A stretch of 64,000 bases of DNA from Pyxicephalus adspersus (GCF_032062135.1 NC_092859.1:89468691-89532690); one strand, 5' to 3'. Shown: positions 1 to 14,104, counted from the first letter of the stretch. Translations and numbers: made by a program. The notes: a model not told the origin generated them from the letters alone.

Positions 1-3000
1 CATTCAATTCCCACAATGTTTTAATCTTTTGAAGATCCTACAAATTTTGAAGAATAGCAGTTGATCCGCCAGCAGTGCACTCAGCTCCTGAATCTAAATA
101 TGGGCAGACAGCATATTTGTATAGACTCAGTGGTGTCAGTTATCCCAGTGTATTTTGCTAAACTACTCAACCATTCTTACAATCATATATCTACAATATA
201 AAGGCTATAACGTTATAGTACACAATTGGACCCACGAGGGTTCTTTGAAAAAACACCAGAGTTGTAAAGATGACCCAGGCCCAGTCTGAATTTATAGTAA
301 CATCACAAAGTTCTTTTTTTTCTACTTATTAAAAATAAAATAAAATGCTTTTGATTAAATATTAAAAAGGGAACAGCTAAAATAAGTTTATTGATACAAG
401 CTACATACAATTTAACTCATACTGGGGAAAGGATACACACAAAAATAAGTTAAACAAGGCTTTGAAAAAGCATCTGCACCTGACATTTCTTGACAGCAAA
501 GACTCCAAAGGATCTGGGTGAGGTATTTGTGATATTTGGGAAGAAAGGGTAAAGGTAAAAAGATACATAGGACCCTAGGTATCACTAGACCGGCTTACAG
601 TGTCTTCATTATATAAGGTTTGAACACAATATCCTCATTTTATTGTGATATTTATTGTGTCCTTAGATGAGGTTGGCACCATTCATTTTTTATTTTTTCT
701 TTATTTTTATGTATTAACCCCTAAATACCTACTTCCTGCCTCTATGGAGAGGTAGGCTCAAATAAAGAAATCATGTGGAGTTCCAATTACAACAAGCCAT
801 GTGAAGAAGCTCCACATGCATCAACTCCAAATGAAAAGAGGAGATGTGGTTTGTTATAATTCGATCTTTACAGGCTGTTTTAAACACATATCACATTTCT
901 TATAGGGGAGCTACCCTATATGAACCCTTTGTAATCCCCAGTTTTTTGGAACCCTCTGCCATCTCTCTGGGCCCCCTGGAGCCCTGGGTACCTTTTTGGT
1001 GTTTTCCATAAGTGGCTGATTTGCTTTGGCCTATATATAGACACGTATTCCTCACTCTCCTGAGGAAGCTGACAGTAAAACGCGTTTAAAGATTAGAGAG
1101 CTATGAAATGTGTTAATTGGCAGTGTTATTAGGTTTGAGAATCGGGTCATGTGTTTGATCATGTGAATTTATATGTGTGGAACAATTGTACGTTTGATGC
1201 CCCTCTACCATTTATCTTTTTTAAGGTTGAGAGCTGATCAGCCTTGATAACGTTCATAAGGTTTATCAATAAGGTTTCACTTAATGTTTTTTTTTTATAT
1301 CGTTTGTAGCTATTAAGGAATATTATTAAATAACCATTTTTTGCACCCAGTTCAGCAATAACATATAACAAATCCAAGGTGTCAGTACTATCTTATACAT
1401 ATACAGATACAATATTTAATTGTATATGAAAATCTTATATCAGTTAAATAGTACATGTACATGTATTAAAAAGTGTTTTTCTATGATTAGTTAATTTTTT
1501 TTACAAGAAAACAAAATTAATTACTACGAAAATAACACTCAAATGGTGTTGCGATTATTTAGATATTTATTAACAATTATAGGCAAACTAAGCTTTTATT
1601 TAAGATACAATCTATAATTATTATTCATAAAACTGTATGTAAATTAAAAAATGAAGACCAGGCACAGTTATATTTAGCCCTTAATGAGCTTGCAAAGGTT
1701 TTTTATTAGAATGCTTTTCATTTGCATGAAAAATTAATTATATGTGTACAGTGTACTCAAAAGGTAATATTAATCACATAAGGTATTACATGTTATTTGA
1801 TGACCACTTTTGGACAGGTTACCAACTCAGAGGCCTCATTTTATTCTGAAGAAAGAGGGGAAGGAATTTAACCACTGTGGGGTTATTACTACTTATTTGG
1901 CCATTGTTAGTGAAATTTATGCTGTAAAATGAGGGGAAGAGAAATACAGTGAAAGACTGTCATGAGAATTAAAATGTATCCATACCCAAAATGTTACTTT
2001 TCATGTCAGAATGGGGAAAAGTTTGGACTTTTTTCAAGTTTACTGCTCTATGGGGCTTTAGGAGCGATGTATCGCTTTTTTTAATTTATTGAACGACGAC
2101 CTTTTACAATACAGAAAGTGTGGAACAATGCAACATGCAATAGAAATCTGATAAACTTTTTACTAGAAAGAATGGTTGAGAAATAATTCTCTAAAACATT
2201 GTTACAGAGTAGTCTTAGCAAGATCAGAAGCCCAGGATACATAGGTCATTGATGGGTGGTCAGCTTTTGCCAAATGTAGCATGTATGCTGTTTATTATGG
2301 CACTTACTTTTTTTTTTTTTTTGCTTCCTGGAGCAATGACAGGTCCAGAACCCTGTCACTGCACCCCTCAAAGCAACTATCTTTGCAAGTCTTCTGTGTC
2401 CATCACCCTTGACCCTTGGGTCACCCATAATGTTGTAACTCATGCACAATAGGTAAATGTTTCTAGTTCTACTGTGCATGGCTCATGTGCTGTGCAGCAG
2501 AAAGCAAAAAACAAAAAGCCATCAGGAGCAGAGGGAAAGGTTTTTCTGCAAAACAGACTTTGCATGCCTGTTAGCCAAAAGCTCTTTCTCTGAATGAAGT
2601 AATTAAAGATCACAGCAAGTGAATTGTAAGGAAATAGCAGAAGTTAGTAAAAGTTGGTAAACATTTTGGTTTTAAGTATATTGCAATAACTTCTTTGTGT
2701 TAAAGTGGTATTCCATAGTATTCCAAAATCTAAGATGAATATTACAGCAACACTGCCTTCTTTTACCTACATTTTGTGTTTGTCGCCAATGGTAATGTGC
2801 CATTTTTTATATTTTATTGGGACACAAATGCAAGCTTCAGGTGGGATGTCACTGCTCAAGAATTATTCCTGCCCACTGCCTGGCCCATTTTGATAAATCA
2901 CTGCAGTCTTTTTAGGGTGTAGATGCTCTTTACATTTACAGATCTTTATTGCCACAGAAAAATACAAAAACTGGAGTCATTTGATTTATCAGGAAAATAA

Positions 3001-3346
3001 CATACAGAGTAATAAACTTGACGTTTACAGGACACATGTTTATTGATTTTAACCTTTTCTTAAATGCAGTTGCTGGTAGATTTATTGATCCGCACAAAGT
3101 CAGGTAATGTACTCTGTTGTGTCACTTGCCATTACGAATATAATTTCAGGTATTCTGATGAAAGAATGTACTCAGGATTGTAAGGATAAATTGCAATCAA
3201 GATTTTCCACTTCAGCAGCAAGTCAATGTCTCGTCTGAAAAAAACTATTGTCTTACGTGCTTTGTAATATTGATCAATACATAATTTCATTTCATAACTG
3301 GACCAGTCTAGGAAAGCAGTACAACTAATAGATTATATGTGAAATG
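1..3346. other. non-coding flank or 5' intron, no gene seen
   Basis: AT-rich sequence without any open frame that resembles a protein. The short open frames (the longest is under 80 codons) lack recognisable motifs and overlap on both strands. The stretch around 900-1,260 looks like an old interspersed repeat and is listed separately. By comparison with mammalian SYT1, which has widely spaced 5' non-coding exons, this could be a 5'-UTR intron, but the sequence does not show that. Confidence 0.6.
900..1260. repeat. probable old interspersed repeat with CTGA-GAAGC...AAACGCGT motif
   Basis: The segment is richer in G+C than its surroundings and contains a TATA-like block (cctatatatag, about 1,030-1,040) followed by cctgaggaagctgacagtaa and then aacgcgt (1,059-1,085). 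A CTGAnGAAGC...GCGAAACGCGT motif is, as far as I recall, widespread in frog repeats. A second decayed motif is at about 31,292-31,326. Boundaries are approximate and the family is not identified. Confidence 0.4.
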
Positions 3347-3354
3347 CAGTAACC
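3347..3354. repeat. left copy of 8-bp target-site duplication (cagtaacc)
   Basis: The sequence cagtaacc occurs directly before the CpG-rich insertion and again directly after it at 3,641-3,648. Confidence 0.6.
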
Positions 3355-3640
3355 CAGAAGAAGAAGAACCCCGCTGGGGGGGCACACGGGCCAGAGCCTC
3401 GGACCATGTTCCCCGTACGGATCGGAGGCTTAGGGTAATGGGGGGGTTGTGTCCCTGGACCTGTCTCCCATGGCAGGTTCAGGTCTGCGATGTGTTGGGA
3501 CCCTGGGCGGGTTCTGGCATCATGATGTCACTATGGGGGACATTTCTTCCCCTTTGAGCAACACACGTCTCCCCGCACATGCGCAGTCCAGAGTCCATAA
3601 ATTTAGTGGTCTGTGAAGTCCAAAAGGTTGGGGACCACTA
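3355..3640. mobile_element. CpG-rich non-autonomous hAT-like insertion with 8-9 bp target duplication
   Basis: A 286-bp block of clearly higher G+C and CpG content than the AT-rich surroundings. It is flanked on both sides by the direct repeat cagtaaccc (3,347-3,355 and 3,641-3,649; 8-9 bp), as expected for the 8-bp target duplication of hAT transposons. The right end reads ggttggggaccacta, the reverse complement of a TAGTGGTCCCCAACC terminus typical of hAT-type elements; the left end (agaagaagaacccc) pairs only partly with it. It carries no transposase, so it would have been mobilised in trans. Confidence 0.65.
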
Positions 3641-3648
3641 CAGTAACC
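3641..3648. repeat. right copy of 8-bp target-site duplication (cagtaacc)
   Basis: Identical to 3,347-3,354; together they bracket the 286-bp insertion. Confidence 0.6.
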
Positions 3649-5434
3649 CCCAGCAACCAGATATTTGTGTGCTTCATCATGTTTAGTGAAACATAAATTA
3701 TTGACTGACATGGGCTACTTCATTTTTTTAGCATTATCATGCAGGTTTTTAAAATAGTAAATACATGTAGCCAGTACATAAAAACATGTATATTTTACAA
3801 AGCAGTTGTTTGTGTTTCATATACAATGCAAAATTATGTTTATATCAATAAAAAGATGTTCAGACTTGCAATGAAGTTGTGGTGTAGTTACCCCTTTCTC
3901 ATGCCAGTGAATTGCTGCTTTTGGGGGGCGACACTTCCACCTACAGCAGTCTCAAATAACATGAATGGGGGTGGCAGTGAGAAGTACAGTTGAAAAGAAG
4001 TTACTGTGAGCTAAATATGCCCCAGGTCTGGAGTGTAATATTTTTGATGACGAGTTGCTGTTGTCTGTTGTATTTCTGACATGTTGAATATCTGATTGTT
4101 ATTCATGTTATTCTGGGTCTGAGAGTCACCGGGTATTGAGAGAAAGATGACGATAAGTCAGAAATGGCAGATTCTCTATACGTCTATCTGTGGGGGTAGA
4201 AAAACGAAGGTTGACAGAAGACTACATGTGTTATATTATGCAAACTTGTGCAAATTATGCCCTTCATCACCTTGCCCCAAAAGTTTTTTTAATAGTAGAT
4301 TGAAAAGTTAAGTAACTAGTCAGAATTGATTGATGATTGTGCTGTTCATGGGGAGAATCTCCTCACTCCCAAAATTATATTTTTCTACACTTTACTAGAA
4401 AATCCTGTTAATATCAATAATGACACCATTTACAATTTGTTGTATCCTTCCAAAGCTGTAAATGGTTCAAGGCGACAAGTTGGATGATTTCAGGATGTTT
4501 GCTTACCTCTGCTAATCATAAAAAGAAAACTTTGATGTAAATATTCTGTGATAAATTGTTGCCAATAAATGGACTTGAAAATGTATTCAGAAGTTTGTTT
4601 TCCTGTGATGATGGTTTGGAGATTAGTTTGACACAAAGTTCATTTCTTTTAAAATGACTATAATTAAGTTGAACTGCTCATGGAAGATAATTTCACATTA
4701 ATTAGTACAAGGATTGACAAGCATTTTAAATCAAGCATATTATACATTTTTGCATATAAATTATTCCATTATGTAAAAGAGATGTTTCTTTAAAAAATAT
4801 AGCCAAAAATCTTTATTTAAATAATAATTGTAAGTTGCTAATATTATATTGTGTAATAAAGAAAAAAAACAAATGAAAAATGTCTGAATACTAACACATA
4901 TCTAGGCATTATTTACCATTGTTAGTGGGGAAGTATATTTAATATTGGTGCATACAGCATTCAATATATTCCTCGGTTCGATAGATGATTTGCGAATAAA
5001 TGATGGGATCAGATCTACCCTAAATCTAAAATGGAGCCCAAATGTTTTAGAGACTGAACTAGACCTATGAGATGTGTTTGAGGTTTAGAGCTCAGCTAAT
5101 CAAGGGTATTCTTGATTTTTTTTGTAGTTCTACAGGAATATTTGGGTAGGATATTAGCATTGTGGTTGAAACGTGAGAGTTTCAAGGACTTGTTAATAAA
5201 ATTTATTGGTTGTTGGTGTGACATTTTTAATAATAATAAAATAAAGCAATTACAGATCTTTGCAATCTGGTTTGTGTGTAGTAAACCAATTTCCTGATCA
5301 CATATGGGTCGATCATTTAAAGCCATTCTTCTACTCAGTATACATGGTAGTGTGTATTTTACCAAGAATTTTTTTAAGCTGGTTGGGATGAACCTGTAGG
5401 CAGTTGGCAACCCTGTATTGCGACACAGCTTTTT

Positions 5435-5465
5435 AGTAACCACCCAAAACAGCCAGGTGGTTACT
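5435..5465. repeat. perfect 10-bp inverted repeat (hairpin) in a GC-richer patch
   Basis: agtaaccacc (5,435-5,444) and ggtggttact (5,456-5,465) are exact reverse complements with an 11-nt loop, and flanking T and A runs could extend the stem. The surrounding 5,380-5,500 stretch is GC-richer than its neighbours, suggesting the end of an old transposon. Confidence 0.45.
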
Positions 5466-5734
5466 GAAAAGTACCGGGTGCTGCACACGTTCAAAAGGGC
5501 CTGGAGAGAACACTGATGTGTAATTTTGGAAATGTATTGGTAGGAGTATAATTGGCTTGTTGCTACAGAAAAAAGTCATAACTAGTAACTAAATCTAAAT
5601 TAGTCATTTGCCAGAAGGACTGGTATGTGTGAGAAAATTTAAGGGCTAGTGTGAACTCCATTACAATTTAGATACCAAATAAAATTCACTATAGTTACAA
5701 TGTTTCTATTTTTTCCTGAGATCAGTACTTTTTT

Positions 5735-5830
5735 TTTCAGTGCCAGCATACGCCAAAGGAGCAGCCCGAAGCCTCCTGGGATATATGACTTTGGTATTCT
5801 AGGAGGCTCTGCGCCCCCTTTCATTCTCTA
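5735..5830. repeat. small palindromic repeat relic
   Basis: gcctcctgggatat and gtattctaggaggc form an imperfect inverted repeat around a short centre. This pattern suits a MITE remnant. Family and limits are uncertain. Confidence 0.35.
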
Positions 5831-6707
5831 CCACTGTGGTGGTAAAGACAAAATTGGAGGAGCTTGGAGTCAATACATTTTTCTTATGTAATAGGGTCAA
5901 TTACCCTTTTATATAAAGTAAAAAATTTGGTGATATAAATTTTAGTGAAGTTATTTTTTACCAATAAAATCACATTAAACTCTTCTTTATTTTACATTAA
6001 AATCTTCTTTAAATACAAAACCAAAAGGATGTAAAAATAACAAAAAACATTATTTAAGATTTTCTATAGTTATCATGATAAAAGATTTGGTTGAACAGAG
6101 TATTTTTTTTTTCTTTTTCTTTCCAAACTGACTCTAACACACAAATCTAGACAAAGATCACTTTATTTTGGAGAAAAACATAACTTACTATCTGGAAATC
6201 ATGGCAGAATGTTTTGCTGAAAAGAAGCTGATGGCAATTTAGCAAGCTGGGTATTGAGCCTGTCTAAAAGTAACTACAATTTAGACATATAACTGCTCTA
6301 AAAATGAGAAAGCCAGCCATTTTATTTTATATTTTTAAAAAAACTTGAAGTGCACATATTTACCAAAACAAATGTAATTGTGTATGTGTAATTTTTGAGT
6401 ATTTACATCTACTAATTCAGGAATTAAATTAAATCCATACATTTAGGGCCTTCAGAATAAAACACATATTACAGATTAACTCCAACCAGACATGAAAATG
6501 GCAATTGTTCAATTATTAAAAATATTAAATCCCTATATATTTTTGTTACTTTTTTGAGTAGCTGACTTGGATTAGTTGCCTGCAGAATTCTTATCAGCAA
6601 CACTCAACAGTGGGATACAATCAACAGTCCAAGCTAATTAGGACCTATTATTTTGTAATAATATATAATTCAGTTTGCTATATCATGGATCAATAAAAGT
6701 CTCTAAT

Positions 6708-6905
6708 AAGGCACGCATATACTCGAGTATAAGACGATCTCAATATAGGGCGAAACCAGAAAAACAGATTGACTCCAGTATAAGCCTGGGGTGGGAAAAA
6801 CAGCAGCTACTGGTGAGTTTCAATAATCAAAAAAAATGCGAAACAAATTACAGTAGATACCTTGGCTTATGTCCGGATCATCTTATACTCCAGTATATAC
6901 AGTTA
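6708..6905. repeat. interspersed palindromic repeat with ACTCGAGTATAAG terminus
   Basis: The left end reads atatactcgagtataagacg and the right end cttatactccagtatatac. These are inverted copies, with the internal cagtataagcctggg adding further similarity. Repeats with an ACTCGAGTATAAGCC core are common in many vertebrate genomes as I recall them. The element is non-coding. Confidence 0.55.
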
Positions 6906-8175
6906 ATTAAAAAAAGCAAACATACAAAGTCAGATTAGCTATTAGAAACATTAGTATGCATTTACCATTGGTATAAATGCTCTTTTAAAATTTCCCTGGT
7001 ATATGCATTATCATTTAACATAGTATGTTTTTAGGCAACTCTAATTAGTAATACATTTTAAAGCATGAAGATATTAGTACCAAGAGCAAATATTCTTTAT
7101 CATCACCCATGATTTAGAGCCCTGCAGGTAACAAGAAAGAACATCTTCAGGTTATCTGTTTCAACTCCATCACCCATCATCCAAACCCTAATGGTTATTT
7201 AATCTCCACCATTATTCCAGTTTACTTTAAAAATTAAACTAACATCTGAACTATTTGGTCCGTATTATACAGGACCAGTAACTTGATGCAGCACCTTTCT
7301 TGGTTTGCTGATAACATTAATTTGTTGTAACGCTGTAGTATTGGCATTGAATAATATATGTATGTGCTGCAGTCTATCAAACACTGGAAATAAAATGTGG
7401 GTTGGTGGGATTTGCACAAAATAAAAGAAAGCAAGTATAAACTTCATTTTCTAAAATAAGCTGTGCAAAATGTCCAGTATTCACATATTCTATCAGTGGT
7501 ATTTCATGTGCATATGTTTTGGTAAGGCACAGCTGTATAAAATGTGTGGATTATTATTTTAAAATCATCTCTGATTATCTTCACATTATTTTGTTACAGT
7601 AGATGGGAATAAACGTAATCATATTTCAGTGAATGAAACCGAATTATTAATCAATTTTTATTTGGGTTAGAATAAATAAACACGCCAAAGGAATAAAATG
7701 AATTATTTATTCGAGACGGAACATCTGGTAGATGCCTTATTGGTTCTTTGTGTTTTTGACAGCTGAAAATCACATTACAAAAAACTGTCTTAAAAAGTAG
7801 ATTTTTTTAAAGATAAAACTATGACAGGTTTTAAACTAATACCTGTGGATTATTCAAACGTCTTGACATTCCATATTCAACAATCTCAAACTCCAGATTG
7901 CGTAAGCTGTTAAAGACATGTCAAAAACACCTTCGGATTTCACTTTCATATTTATAAGTACATTTGCATATCACCCAATAGCGTTTTTTGGTAACACATC
8001 AATGTCAGATTTCTGCAGTTACATTACTGCAGCTGAAATGAGGTTCTGTCCTTTTCATACATGTGCCACTTCCATTTGAGACTGAATGATCTATCTATGA
8101 CATAATTACAGAATTGTATACACTCAAAAGTGTTGTTGGTATTTATGTGCTAATAGAGTAGTTAAAAAAGAAATG

Positions 8176-8560
8176 TCAGTAGCAGTTAAAGTTGAAATAC
8201 ATGCTGATATGAGAGAAGAATGCAGCTCTGAATCCATTACTGTATCTGTTACCTCTATTTGCTTTATTGCTGGTGCCAGCATCTTCACCTAGTCCTCTTC
8301 CAGGTCCAGGATCTATGGCCATTTCAGAATGATGCAATTTCTGAATTATTTCCCACCCACCTTTTATGCCAGGATAATACACTGAGCTGTGCATGCATTA
8401 TACAAAAGATTGCAAACAGGACATGGCATGTCCCTTCCGCAATAAAGAACCAAAAACCCTTTTTGGGTTTAGTCCCTCTTAACCTGTCGGAAAATTACAG
8501 AGGAACTAATTCTGACTACCAGAGGGAGGAACTAATACCAACTATGAGCCAATAGTACAT
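8176..8560. repeat. possible decayed GC-richer repeat
   Basis: A segment of higher G+C with open frames on both strands (98 codons + and 72 codons -) and a short palindrome gctggtgccagc near 8,270. The translated products have no recognisable domain, so a decayed transposon is more likely than a gene. Boundaries are those of the open frames. Confidence 0.25.
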
Positions 8561-10528
8561 CTGCCTCAGTAAATGACAGATTTCATCTATTCTCAAAACT
8601 CCCTCTGTGTGTGCTGGCGTTTCTAAATTTCCCCAAGTGTTCCTAACATTTGTTTTCCATGATAACAATTTCATTTTTACTCTGTTATTCTGGGATATAA
8701 AACATTATGTTATCCATTTAGCAGGGTACGGTAGTTAAGGTTTATAAATAGATGCATTACACAACGGAACATATTGAAATGCTACAATTAATGTCCCATA
8801 TTTTTTCTTAGCTGTTCCATAAAGAGAAATTTGTGGTACAGCAAAATAATAATACATAATAACAATGATCATGGGGTGCTTATTTGCTGCTTTGCATTAT
8901 GCTAGCAAGTGAAGTGAGACAAATAAAATTCATGGTTAGCAGAGAACATGGGCATTTTATTCACTTGACATTTTAAGATCTACTTTTAGCAGCAGAAAAG
9001 CTAAATTTGACATTAAGCTAAAGTGCCTAGCTGAGCCAGCTCTGAACTAAAAATGGATATTTGTGAAAGTTGTGTTCATAAAAATCCCATTAAAAACAGT
9101 CCATAAAATGTGTAATTTGCCTCATAAAATAGTGCTTTGGAAATACTTGCCACTGCTTGGAATATATTAGTTGTTTTTTGTGCTATAGCTAATGTGATTA
9201 CATTGTGGAAGGTGAAGTGCTGAAAGCACAAATATACTAATCGCAATTGTTTTACTTCAATCTAGGCTGGTACATTAGCCACAGCTTTAATAGCACCTTA
9301 TCTATTAGAACATACAAAACTATACTGAGTTATTATAAAAAATAATGAGTTTTCCAAAAAATGTAACAAGCTCAATATTTGTAGCCAAAACTTATTTTTT
9401 CAGCTGGGTGAGAAAAGGTTGAACTTTGCTTTTCAGCTTGTAATACTGTAATACTGTAATGGAAGCTCCCTGCAGTTTACTCTGGGAATCCAGCTATGCA
9501 GGTTGTCAGTGGAAAAGACTGGGAACATTCCCATTGGATGGTCATTATTAGGAAGCACTTCTGTCTGCACATCATTTCTACTGGTCGATGGCAACCATAT
9601 TAACTATCATTGTCAAGGATCATTTACACTAGCCCTGCATCCAACAAACAGTGTTTGGCAAGTTGAAGATGGCCTTGATATAAATATGAACCTAGACGCT
9701 CACCCCAGAACAAGGTGGTTCATGTTCTTTATTATTACAACCTAGATAGGGACTTTGAATAGCCTCACAGTAACAGGCAACAGGGGTATATTGAACATAA
9801 TGGGATCAATAAATCAGTGCCCCATTTTTTGCACTGTACATCTTTGCAAGATTGAAGGTGAAGCTTGTTTATTTGCAATAAAATGATTAAATACATATTA
9901 ATTCAGTGTTCTGAATAATCATTTTTATCAGGTCAAATATTCCTTATAAATATAGAGAAAGCAGTAGAGCATGCAAAATGGTACTAAACATGACATTTTA
10001 TAGGAATATGACTATTGGTCTTAACCAAATACAGTAGCTGTTGTTGGTAATGTCAATTTTATATATTTTTATTTTAAAACTTAAAATAGAAAATAGTGCT
10101 GAAAACTTAATTTTCACAAACGTGTACTTTTAGTTTGCTGAGGATATTACAGATCATAAACATGCACTTCCTTCCAAATGCAACCTTTCCAATTGTGCTT
10201 CTGTAGCAGAATACACTGTAAAGCCCATTCAATAATAGCTATCTAATCTTTTCAGACTCCTTGGCTTAATCCTAGTTTCTTTCCATATCTGAGAATTAGG
10301 AATCAGAAGGTTAGAAGGAGGCAAAAGTAACCTAAATCCCTCAGCATCCAAGCAAAGATTTTATAAATATAAAATGTAAGGGGTTTATAGGTGAATATAA
10401 CATAAAATTGTTGTATTATTTTTTTTATTTGTATGACATTAACAATGTCTAACTGTGTGGAAATATAGAATAACAGGTCAAGAAATTCATTTCAGTTTTT
10501 CATCATATAAATGTTACACTTGTGTGCA

Positions 10529-10559
10529 TGTATATATATATATATTTATATATGCAATA

Positions 10560-10633
<74 letters not shown>
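10529..10633. repeat. (TA)n microsatellite, about 100 bp
   Basis: Almost uninterrupted TA dinucleotides with short interruptions (tatttatatatgcaataatatatacat) near the start. The apparent poly-Ile-Tyr open frame over it is an artefact. Confidence 0.95.
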
Positions 10634-10635
<2 letters not shown>

Positions 10636-13600
10636 AAGGAGAATACCATTTAGATCAGGAAAGTGTAAAAAATCTATAACTACAGTTGGTTGTGCATAAA
10701 GAAGACACTGATGAACTTATTGTGAATGAAAGAGTTATGACCTGAAAAAATGAATAAGGCTTAGATGGCTTTACAACCTAAACCAAAAGTGGGTGTCACA
10801 GTGCCTCCTCTGCATATTATTCTTTGCTATTCACAAAGAAAAGGAAGTCAGTTTGTCGGTGAAATGATGACGTTGGTATATTTTATTTGCCAAGAAGTTG
10901 TCCATGTGAAGTAATCATCTGAAGGTTTTGCATTCTAAAATCTGATTTCTGTGTCAGCTAAACTCCATAGAATATGAATTACAGCAAAAGAAAAAAATTT
11001 ACACCACAGTATTTCTGTATTTAATGAGCAGCTTTGCCTGGTGATGCTTTTGTACAGTCACCTAGATGATTGGAAGGAGATTCACACACACGGTTAAAAA
11101 TAGCATTGTAAATTGACAGGTATAGAAATAGAGTCATTTCAGCGTATTCACACAAAAGTTACATTTTTTTAAGGCAATTTACTGGTTTTGTCGTGCATGT
11201 CTGACAGATATACCTAGCTACAAAATATTAGTTAAAGAACATTGTTTACTTTGTTTACATTTATTTCTTAATTATTTTTCATTTGAAGGCATAGTAGATA
11301 AAAGTAGATGCATCATGAATGACAGTTATCTTTGTTGCCCATAGCCATCCTTAGTTATGGGTTGCGAATGCAGTAACACGGACTGTCATCCTGAAAGGGG
11401 ACACCTACAACTTAATGTTTTTGTTCAAATAATTGTATTGTAAATAAAGTAGATAATAATAATAAAAAAACAATAAAAAGGAAATAACTGTATTGTACTA
11501 GTGCAAGGTAAATAATAGAACATTATATCCCTTTCATAAGTAAATCTAAATTATCTGCCTTTATTTAAAAAGTAAATATAATTTTATAATTTTAAAATAT
11601 TTATCATATAAATAGTATGATATGTGTATAATTCTAATACTACACTTTTCATTCAGTGATGGAAGGCAGGATTAAAATCAGTTTGTGTTTCCTTGAGTAT
11701 AAAATAATAATTAAAGAACTTGTAAAGATGGAGAGAAGTAAGGATGAAAATGAGGGGCAGACTGTGTAAGAGCCTCAGGGAGTGCAGGAGTTTGAAAAAA
11801 GCAATAACAATGAGAGAAGGGATCGATCAAAGCTTGAATGCAGGATTTTCACAGCGGCTTTTACACCTTTTTAGCTATTTATTAAAATTAATGATAACAC
11901 ATACAGCAGGTATACCTTTAGTAATACTTGTCTTCAAGTCTTCCGCTTGTCTTCATCCTTCTTCAAAAGCTATATTCAAGGAGAACATGGCCTTTTCATG
12001 TTTCTTCAAGGTCAAAATGGAATATACACACGTGTTTTAAATAAATATATTAATATATTATATGTTTTAAATAAATCTGTTTGGGGTGAAAAGCTGCACC
12101 AGGTATTTTTTTTTTATTAAAAAAAGAATGGGATTCTCCCTGATTTCAATCAGACCAGACCCAGTGACTTTCCTTAAGGTGGGGTCCTTGTAAAAGCATG
12201 TGTTGTTTGTTGGGGGGACTTATACTAGAATCTGGAACCTCTCCTTTAATAAAGAAGCGACCAGATTTTGGCCTCATCCCTGGGGAAATAGTTGAGTATG
12301 AAAAATGAAGTACAAAGTGTTACACACCAGTGAAATAGCGTATATGACCAATAAAGTTGTATTAATTTCAAAAAATTTAAGGAACAATTTGTATGTTATT
12401 TAATGGGCCAGGGAAGGGTTTGGACAAATACCTGATTTACTGATACCTATGGTTGGGATAGTGACCCCATTGAATGAATCATTGAATATGACAGTACACG
12501 CACACAATATAAAAAGCCCTTTAAATAAATAGAAGCACATACTTACTTACCACTGACAAATTAAAATAGCCCCAATTGTGGACCCAGCATAAACCATGAC
12601 CTTCCCCTTATTAGGCGCAAAGGAAATCTAACTTGTTTCTGCAGACAACATAATAGAACAAACAAGAGACTTGCATACATTTATTTTCATGTTTTATACC
12701 TGTGTAATATAATTTCTATCATACATTTTATTATTAAATCCTGATTTTTCAATATTTAAACTGAATATGGCTTCCCTCCATACCTCAGTAAATATGATGT
12801 ATAATAGGAGAGCTTGGCTAAGATCTGCACATGTACTGGAGATCTAAAGGACACAGTTTCAACCAAAGGAGGATATGTCCCTTCTCTAAGTCATATGATG
12901 TGTATGTGTGTGGAGTCTGAGATTCTGTTATTCTGTCTGTACAGCACAGCAGTAAATCAACAACCTGAAATTCTGGAGTGGAGGGCCTCATACCGTCTGC
13001 AAAAGGATACAAATGATATATTTACATCCAGTATTTTATATTAAACAAATACTATAAAAAATATTTGTTTTATTATTCCTATTTTTTTATATAAAAAATA
13101 AGGTTTTCTTCTAAAACAACACAATACATATGGAACATATACCTAATAATATTTAAAAACTTATAGAGAATACACAACTTATTGGCTCCTTTAACTGTCC
13201 AATGCACAGGTTGGTGTGGACCAATACCTGCCTGGTAGTAATGGCACTAAAAAAATACTGAATGCATAGGGAATGGCTCTGGAATAAAGGTGAGAATAAG
13301 AGGAAAAAAGATTTTTTATTTTATACTTTAATTTTATCCTTTTATGGGTTGGTATTTTTTGGCAGCAGATCTGCTTTAGAATCGCACATTTGGTGATGTT
13401 CTCCTTCTAGACACTGCAAGTTTGACATTAATAGGCAAACGGTGTTGTTAAATCCCCAACATTTTCTTTTTAAACATGTGAGATAAAGTGTAGATAATTG
13501 ATGGATAAAATGGCCTTTAGTGATGAAAAGCAGTCATTTGTCAATTTGAGAGACCACAAGCCTTTCATATTACATACAACACTTGAGCTGAAGAGGAAAT

Positions 13601-14104
13601 ATAATTATCCTGCAGCAGTAAGTGGCAATTGGTTGGTGGGCAGAACAACACCTTAAATTGTCTGCTTATAATTGAGATCTGGTAATCATAAATATACCTT
13701 CAAATTTACATATATTAGCATTGCTGAAAATCATTCAAGTAGGTGAAAGGACATGGTAGCACCGGTAACAGCTAAACATTTCGATCAGTGAGTCCCTATC
13801 AGTTTTATAAATCACCTACATGCTTTTTGTGAATATGTGCTTGCTGATATAGATTACTTTATCAATGTGAGGGAATTGTTGATGCATTTTCTATAGAAGA
13901 GCAAAAACCTGATATAATACCACATCATGCTGCAGCAACAGCTCTGTGTGTCTGTGTGATCTGTGCAACACTTGTAAGAAGCTGCACATTTTCACACTGC
14001 ATGTATTCTCAGTTTAACTGCTACCCCTCTACCCACCCCTAAAAAAAAGAGGGAAACGTGTTCTGAAGTTACTTTAGATATTGAAAATGCTAACTTATCA
14101 GGGG

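Larger units (their letters stand above)
3649..14104. other. non-coding stretch with scattered repeat relics
   Basis: No exon or RNA gene was recognised. The stretch is AT-rich with frequent stop codons in all frames. Items listed separately are a hairpin at 5,435-5,465, a small palindromic relic near 5,735-5,830, an XhoI-like palindromic repeat at 6,708-6,905, a possible decayed GC-rich repeat at 8,176-8,560 and a long TA microsatellite at 10,529-10,633. Confidence 0.6.

Noticed and set aside
2246..2479. Overlapping open frames on both strands near 2.3 kb
   Set aside because: Short, overlapping, with a poly-T run in the middle and no known domain.
5096..5494. 132-codon - strand open frame
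   Set aside because: No recognisable domain; it spans a hairpin-bearing repeat relic and AT-rich DNA, and a + strand frame overlaps it.
10455..10679. 74-codon open frame with a poly-Tyr-Ile middle
   Set aside because: It is the translation of a TA microsatellite.
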